This document shows, piece by piece, positions 6,910-10,271 of a DNA stretch of 10,271 nt. Source of the DNA: Nitratifractor sp. (GTDB taxonomy: Bacteria; Campylobacterota; Campylobacteria; Campylobacterales; Sulfurovaceae); contig WFYP01000191.1 of NCBI GenBank assembly GCA_015490055.1, positions 1 through 10,271 of the forward strand, read 5' to 3'. Within the stretch, counting starts at the first letter, position 1, and each line of letters begins with the position of its first letter. A program made the position numbers and the translations under genes. The notes under the pieces are model-generated. The model saw only the letters and a list, made by a program, of their open reading frames with translations. It did no database searches and was not told where the DNA came from.

Positions 6910-8055
6910 ATGATTAATTTAGCTTATAAAGATGTATCTCACGCACTGGGTAAATTTGTAGTAACCTCAATGGGTGTTGGAATGCTTTTGGGAATAGTTA
7001 TGATTATGATTGGAGTTTACCGTGGAATGGTAATAGATGCACAAGTTTTAATTAACGATATTAATGCCGATATTTGGGTTGTGCAAGAGAATACACTTGG
7101 ACCCTTTGCTCAAAGTTCACGAGTGCATACAGATTTAAAAGATAGCATAAAAGCAATAGATGGTGTTGATAAAAGTGCAAATTTAACTTTTCAAAATATT
7201 CAAATGCCAATAAATGGAACTGATGAGAGAGCATTTGTAGTTGGTTATGACCCTTTTGGAGAGATAAACCCTATAAATCCAAAAACTATTATAAAAGGAA
7301 GAGCCATTTTAAAAGAGCATTATGAAATTGTTACAACTGATAAATTGGGCTACAAATTAAATGAAAAAATAGCATTAGGCAGACACGAATACAGGGTTGT
7401 TGGTATTACTCATGGAACTGTTTCGTCAGGTGGAGACCCTCTTGTATTTTTGAGTTTAAAAGATGCTCAAGAGTTGCAATTTTCTTACTCTAATTTTAGA
7501 ATACGAAGTGATAGAGAACGAGGAATAAAGAGTTCAGCACAGCAATTAGTAAATTGTGCGGTGGCAACTCTTAAAAGTGGCTACAACCCGCAAATGGTGG
7601 CAAAAGAGATTCAAAAATATAAACATAAAAGCGTCTATACCCAGAGTCAAGAAAAAGAGATACTCACAAAAAACCTTATTAAAATGGCATCTAAGCAGAT
7701 TGGTATGTTTACTGTAATTTTAATAATTGTATCGACAATAATTATTGCTTTAATTATTTATACAATGACACTAGAGAAGATTAAAGAGATAGCAATAATG
7801 AAACTCTTAGGTGTGCCAAATAGTTTAATTATAAAAATGATTGCACAAGAGACGCTTTTAATGGGGATATTAGCATTCTTTTTTGGGCTTATATTTTCAC
7901 ACTTAATTTATACGAAATTTCCTAAAAGGGTAGTTTTGCAAAATCCAGATGCCATTATGCTTTTTATAATTGTAATTGTTGCTTCGATTATAGCTTCGTT
8001 AATTGGAATTAAAAAAGTAATTAGTGCAAATCCTGCCGAAGCGATAGGGGGTTAA
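6910..8055 (+). CDS. ABC exporter permease, MacB/DevC (FtsX-fold) type
   Basis: This 381-residue inner-membrane subunit has the layout of the type VII (MacB-like) mechanotransmission exporters. There is one N-terminal helix (about 17-38), a large periplasmic domain (about 40-260) and three C-terminal helices (about 264-284, 310-331, 347-367). The cytoplasmic coupling segment LEKIKEIAIMKLLGVPNSLI (288-307) and the terminal ANPAEAIGG are FtsX-family hallmarks. MacB itself carries its ATPase fused at the N-terminus. Here the ATPase is a separate gene one base downstream, as in DevC/DevA and LolC/LolD. Such proteins do not transport through the membrane. They drive the adaptor and duct to expel a substrate already in the periplasm or membrane. 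Confidence 0.88.
   Translation: MINLAYKDVSHALGKFVVTSMGVGMLLGIVMIMIGVYRGMVIDAQVLINDINADIWVVQENTLGPFAQSSRVHTDLKDSIKAIDGVDKSANLTFQNIQMPINGTDERAFVVGYDPFGEINPINPKTIIKGRAILKEHYEIVTTDKLGYKLNEKIALGRHEYRVVGITHGTVSSGGDPLVFLSLKDAQELQFSYSNFRIRSDRERGIKSSAQQLVNCAVATLKSGYNPQMVAKEIQKYKHKSVYTQSQEKEILTKNLIKMASKQIGMFTVILIIVSTIIIALIIYTMTLEKIKEIAIMKLLGVPNSLIIKMIAQETLLMGILAFFFGLIFSHLIYTKFPKRVVLQNPDAIMLFIIVIVASIIASLIGIKKVISANPAEAIGG
8046..8051 (+). promoter_or_regulatory. Ribosome binding site for a TTG-started gene
   Basis: AGGGGG at the end of the permease gene, 5 bases ahead of TTG 8057. It supports the non-ATG start of the ATPase gene. Confidence 0.55.
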
Positions 8056-8056
8056 T

Positions 8057-8776
8057 TTGGATAATATTGCTATAAAAACTCAAAACTTGGTAAAACATTT
8101 TGGGAAAGGTGATACTTTAGTAGAGGTTATAAACGATGCCACTTTCGAGATAAAAAAGGGTGAATTGGTGGCTTTAATTGCACCAAGTGGAGCAGGAAAA
8201 ACTACACTTTTAATGATGATTGGCTGTGTTTTAACCCCAACAAGTGGGCAAATTTGGCTTGGAGAAGAGAAAGTTTATGACAATAAATGGCTAACCAAAG
8301 AGAAGCGACGAATCAGAAGAGAAAAAATAGGCTTTATATTTCAAGCACACTATTTAATTCCATTTTTAAATGTTATAGAAAATGTTACACTAATTCCACA
8401 AATAAATGGAGTCTCTCTAAAAGAGGCTAAAAAAGAGGCACTAGAGTTACTAGATTACTTTGGGATAAAAGATAAAGCTAATGAGATGCCAGCAAATCTA
8501 TCGGGTGGGCAGAACCAAAGAGTTGCTATTGCCAGAGCATTAGCTAACAAACCAGAAATAATATTAGCCGACGAGCCAACCGCCGCATTAGATTCTAAAC
8601 GCTCAGTAGATGTTGTAAAAATGCTTAAAAAAATAGCAATAGAGCAGAGTGTGGCTGTAATTATGGTAACACACGATGAAGCAATGGTACCATTATGTGA
8701 TAGAGTTTTAACAATTAAAGATAAAAAAGTATATAATCTTAGCATAGATGAATATAAAAATAAAACAGTAGTTTAG
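8057..8776 (+). CDS. ABC exporter ATPase, LolD/MacB/DevA type
   Basis: This 239-residue cytoplasmic ATPase powers the preceding permease. All nucleotide-binding motifs are present. Walker A is APSGAGKT (42-49), with Ala in place of the usual first Gly. The Q-loop has Gln96 in GFIFQAHYLIPFL. The signature is LSGGQ (148-152). Walker B is IILADE (168-173). The D-loop is ALDS (177-180) and the switch histidine is His206. Q-loop and signature surroundings are those of the LolD/MacB/DevA branch. The start is a TTG one base after the permease stop, with AGGGGG 5 bases ahead; the sequence after it (DNIAIKTQNLVKHFG) aligns with normal family N-termini, so the TTG is credible. The stop codon overlaps the ribosome site of the next gene. 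Confidence 0.93.
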   Translation: MDNIAIKTQNLVKHFGKGDTLVEVINDATFEIKKGELVALIAPSGAGKTTLLMMIGCVLTPTSGQIWLGEEKVYDNKWLTKEKRRIRREKIGFIFQAHYLIPFLNVIENVTLIPQINGVSLKEAKKEALELLDYFGIKDKANEMPANLSGGQNQRVAIARALANKPEIILADEPTAALDSKRSVDVVKMLKKIAIEQSVAVIMVTHDEAMVPLCDRVLTIKDKKVYNLSIDEYKNKTVV

Positions 8777-8778
8777 GA
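8775..8778 (+). promoter_or_regulatory. Ribosome binding site overlapping the ATPase stop
   Basis: AGGA, sharing its first two bases with the TAG of the ATPase gene and lying 6 bases ahead of TTG 8785. It supports a second TTG start in a row and translational coupling. Confidence 0.5.
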
Positions 8779-8784
8779 TTAAAT

Positions 8785-9372
8785 TTGATAAAAAAAATAG
8801 GAAAATTATACAAAAGACGATACATTTATGATGTGCATATTGCATTTTTAATTCTGCCACTACTTTTAATGCCAATATTGGTAGAGTTGGTTTTTCATTT
8901 TTATCAAGTGCAATTTTTTGTAGAGTATAAAGAGGCTTTTCTTTTTGGTGATATTTTGTATATTGTATTGGCACGCTTTATTTTGCTAGATACTGCTTTG
9001 TATATTTTTACCCATACAAACCATCCAACAAATGCAACTTTGATGCATGTGGTGTTGCTATATTTAGAGATAACAATAATCACTATTATGTATTATGCTG
9101 TTGTCTATTATATGTTTGGAGTGCATACACTATTTCATCTAAATTCAGATTTTGCACCAGAAAATTATAAAATAATCAGTGAACATAGCTTTATTACAGC
9201 ATTTTATATTTCAACTGTAACCTTTAGTACACTAGGCTCAGGCGACTGGATTCCTCAAACACTAAATGCAATGATGGCAGTTAGCTCAGAGGTAATCTTA
9301 GGCATAGTCCAAGGTGGAATATTTATATCTATTATTATCTACGGACACCAAAATAGAGAGATTAAAAACTAG
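8785..9372 (+). CDS. Ion channel (PF07885-type pore) with variant filter TLGSGD
   Basis: This 195-residue inner-membrane protein has helices at about 17-39, 55-75, 85-111 and 166-186. A pore helix and loop lie between the last two. The pore reads FYISTVTFSTLGSGDWIPQT (140-159), which is the potassium-channel re-entrant loop pattern with TLGSGD (149-154) where TVGYGD is standard. The filter tyrosine is replaced by serine, so strict K+ selectivity should not be assumed. There is no RCK/TrkA-N domain and no voltage-sensor arginine series. It starts at TTG 8785, eight bases after the ATPase stop, and is the last gene of the operon. Its final codons and TAG stop may come from a decayed repeat unit (see 9372-9426). 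Channel assignment fairly sure; ion unknown. Confidence 0.8.
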   Translation: MIKKIGKLYKRRYIYDVHIAFLILPLLLMPILVELVFHFYQVQFFVEYKEAFLFGDILYIVLARFILLDTALYIFTHTNHPTNATLMHVVLLYLEITIITIMYYAVVYYMFGVHTLFHLNSDFAPENYKIISEHSFITAFYISTVTFSTLGSGDWIPQTLNAMMAVSSEVILGIVQGGIFISIIIYGHQNREIKN

Positions 9373-9426
9373 CCACTGCGTTATTCCTTTGAGAGTGAGA
9401 ATTACAGTTTAAATTGTCAAAAAAGT
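9372..9426 (+). repeat. Decayed REP-like unit (copy 1) at the operon end
   Basis: Starting at the last base of the channel stop codon, this stretch aligns with the minus-strand unit at 9586-9641. By hand count 42 of 56 aligned positions agree, with one single-base gap. Shared blocks include GCCAC at the start and CAGTTTAAA-TGTC-AAAAAGT at the end. The inner hairpin has lost most of its pairing (ATTC/GAAT remain), so it is an old copy. Together with the intact pair at 9522-9641 it accounts for much of the 9373-9798 intergenic space. Confidence 0.7.
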
Positions 9427-9440
9427 TAAATTATAATTTA

Positions 9441-9454
9441 TAGGGCACCTCTAA
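9441..9454 (+). repeat. 14-bp direct repeat, left copy
   Basis: TAGGGCACCTCTAA, identical to 9711-9724. It borders the left arm of the palindromic element, sharing the final AA with it. It may be a target-site duplication or part of a conserved repeat terminus (compare 145-163). Confidence 0.75.
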
Positions 9455-9484
9455 TGGCATTAAGTTAAGGATTCTACATCCATC

Positions 9485-9503
9485 TTTTGGCTTTAAGCCA
9501 AAA
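9485..9503. repeat. Perfect inverted repeat in the left arm
   Basis: TTTTGGCTT and AAGCCAAAA flank a single T; adding C9484 and G9504 makes 10-base arms. It runs directly into a GCCAAAA tandem pair and AGCTTAAAGCT (9510-9520), another small palindrome. It could form a cruciform or RNA hairpin. A looser version occurs in the right arm (9641-9670). Confidence 0.6.
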
Positions 9504-9521
9504 GCCAAAAGCTTAAAGCTA

Positions 9522-9576
9522 ACCACTTCGTCACTCCCACAGAAGTGGGAGTCCACGATTTTAACTGCCTAAAAAT
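9522..9576 (+). repeat. REP-like unit (copy 2) with perfect 8-bp hairpin
   Basis: Hairpin ACTCCCAC-AGAA-GTGGGAGT (9533-9552), set in CGTCAC...GTCCACG and followed by TTTTAACTGCCTAAAAA. This is the AT-rich counterpart of the CGTCATTCCCG...CGGGAATCCACG palindromes scattered in many bacterial genomes. A competing stem, CCACTTC (9523-9529) with GAAGTGG (9542-9548), is also perfect and excludes the first. In RNA it could mark or protect the operon's 3' end. Confidence 0.7.
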
Positions 9577-9585
9577 TAAAAAAAT

Positions 9586-9641
9586 ACTTTTTCGACAGTT
9601 TAAACTGTGGATTCCCGTTTTCACGGGAATGACATGGTGGC
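9586..9641 (-). repeat. REP-like unit (copy 3), inverted, with perfect 8-bp hairpin
   Basis: Hairpin ATTCCCGT-TTTC-ACGGGAAT (9611-9630), read on the minus strand as GTCATTCCCGTGAAAACGGGAATCCAC, followed by AGTTTAAACTGTCGAAAAAGT. It is the inverted partner of the unit at 9522-9576, separated by about nine A-rich bases. Differences in the stem are compensated on both sides (CCCAC/GTGGG against CCCGT/ACGGG), so the structure seems to be conserved rather than the exact sequence. Confidence 0.72.
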
Positions 9642-9710
9642 AAGCTTTTGGCTTTGTGCTTTAAGCTTAGTGCATTTTATGGAGTTAAAACTCTTGACTT
9701 AATGCCATTG

Positions 9711-9724
9711 TAGGGCACCTCTAA
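9711..9724 (+). repeat. 14-bp direct repeat, right copy
   Basis: TAGGGCACCTCTAA, identical to 9441-9454, one base outside the right inverted-repeat end. The 74 bases from here to 9798 are AT-rich and show no further structure that I can support. Confidence 0.75.
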
Positions 9725-9798
9725 AAATAGGTGATACCGAAATATATATAACAATTAATAGTATAAAGCTTAATGTATATAGTGCGTAACTTCAGTTT

Positions 9799-10271
9799 TT
9801 AATTTGCTACGAATTTAGCTTCCCAAATATTTTCTGCATCGTCATAATTGTATGCACCCTCAATAAAACGCTTCTCTAGTAGTGGTAAATCATCTTCTAA
9901 TAGTTCAAAGAAGTCTAGTAATTCATAATTTCGAATCTCTATAGAACCATTTATAAAATTATATGGTTGTGCAATAGTCATAAAATCTAAAGAGTTATGT
10001 TTTTCTATTTGAACAATTAGTACACTATATCTTTTACCATAATCATCTTCTAATTCTGCGGGATATATTATTGTTGAGGATTCTGCTCCTACTTCATTAT
10101 TTTCCATTAAAGATACAGCTTTAGGTATAGAAGTTTCTAAAGATAAATCTTTAATCTCTTTTAATACTTTTGACTCATCTGGCAAAATAGCACCATACAT
10201 AGGATTAACAAACTTTTGATTATCTAGCTTATCTAGGGCATATGTTAATAAAAAACCTGCCTCATATATTA
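9799..10271 (-). CDS. Unidentified protein, C-terminal part (runs off the window)
   Basis: The frame is open from the TAA at 9799-9801 to the window edge. An internal ATG at 10200 gives 133 residues, but 23 further codons upstream (reading EAGFLLTYALDKLDNQKFVNP just before it) have no stop and look like coding sequence. The true start is therefore most likely beyond 10271. The product is soluble, acidic and without membrane segments. It alternates strand-like stretches (KRYSVLIVQIEKHNSLDFMTI) with acidic helices (NYELLDFFELLEDDLPLLEKRF) and ends AENIWEAKFVAN. I do not recognise the family. It converges on the plus-strand operon across the repeat region and has no evident terminator. Its role cannot be inferred from these neighbours. 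Confidence 0.7.
   Translation of the reverse strand, partial: IYEAGFLLTYALDKLDNQKFVNPMYGAILPDESKVLKEIKDLSLETSIPKAVSLMENNEVGAESSTIIYPAELEDDYGKRYSVLIVQIEKHNSLDFMTIAQPYNFINGSIEIRNYELLDFFELLEDDLPLLEKRFIEGAYNYDDAENIWEAKFVAN

Larger units (their letters stand above)
9453..9709. mobile_element. 257-bp palindromic MITE/REPIN-like element
   Basis: The outer ends are a perfect 13-bp inverted repeat: AATGGCATTAAGT at 9453-9465 and its complement at 9697-9709, continuing as (T/C)AAG. Similarity extends along both arms to the axis near 9581. Each arm has a short terminus, a block of AGCCAAAAGCTT-type sequence with internal palindromes, then a REP-like unit; the CCAC of the two units lies at almost the same distance from each end (70 and 69 bases). 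There is no open reading frame of note, so any movement would need a transposase supplied elsewhere. Flanking 14-bp direct repeats fit an insertion. Alternatively the whole could be a non-mobile repeat that spread by duplication. Confidence 0.65.

Noticed and set aside
8180..8203. Walker A with Ala in the first Gly position (APSGAGKT) as a sign of a dead ATPase
   Set aside because: The catalytic Lys and Thr, Walker B Glu, signature and switch His are all intact, and this Ala variant occurs in functional LolD-type ATPases.
8455..8974. Two overlapping minus-strand open frames (8455-8745 and 8708-8974)
   Set aside because: Both are antisense to the ATPase motifs and the channel's first helices and have no convincing start signals.
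9499..9512. Tandem GCCAAAA pair as a variable-number repeat
   Set aside because: Only two copies are present, outside any reading frame, and they form part of the larger palindromic arm.
9453..9709. CRISPR array or tRNA/rRNA gene in the repeat region
   Set aside because: The repeats are inverted rather than regularly spaced direct copies, there are no equal spacers, and no cloverleaf can be drawn.

Overview
The window is low in G+C, densely packed and uses very few non-coding bases. AT-biased codons, TATAAT -10 boxes without a recognisable -35, and the protein types suggest a Campylobacterota bacterium (Sulfurimonas/Sulfurovum/Arcobacter-like). This is an inference from style and families; nothing here fixes the genus.

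Layout: the left edge (1-167) may hold the last codons of a plus-strand membrane protein gene, followed by a short repeat end. A minus-strand MscS-type mechanosensitive channel with a long periplasmic coiled coil fills 168-1997. A 118-bp divergent region (1998-2115) carries one TATAAT box for each direction. From 2116 to 9372 eight plus-strand genes lie end to end, with gaps of 9 bases or fewer or overlaps of up to 11 bases, and read as one operon. They are an APC amino-acid permease, a 59-aa membrane protein (a previously easy-to-miss ORF at 3459-3638), an EI24/CysZ-like membrane protein, a TolC-type outer-membrane channel, an HlyD/MacA/DevB-type adaptor, a MacB/DevC-type FtsX-fold permease, its separate LolD/DevA-type ATPase, and a four-helix ion channel with an unusual selectivity filter (TLGSGD).

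The four central genes make up a complete tripartite ABC export machine spanning both membranes (ATPase + permease + adaptor + outer-membrane duct), in the order TolC-adaptor-permease-ATPase. The flanking permease, EI24 protein and ion channel suggest an operon for moving a small solute, possibly an amino-acid-like or sulfur compound, but the substrate cannot be read from the sequence.

The 426-bp space after the operon (9373-9798) is the structurally richest part. A 257-bp imperfect palindrome (9453-9709) is built from two inverted copies of a REP-like unit, each with an 8-bp stem and tetraloop. It is flanked by 14-bp direct repeats. A third, decayed copy of the same unit abuts and probably includes the stop codon of the ion channel gene. 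A related terminus lies just beyond the mscS stop at the other end of the gene block. At the right edge an unidentified minus-strand gene runs out of the window.
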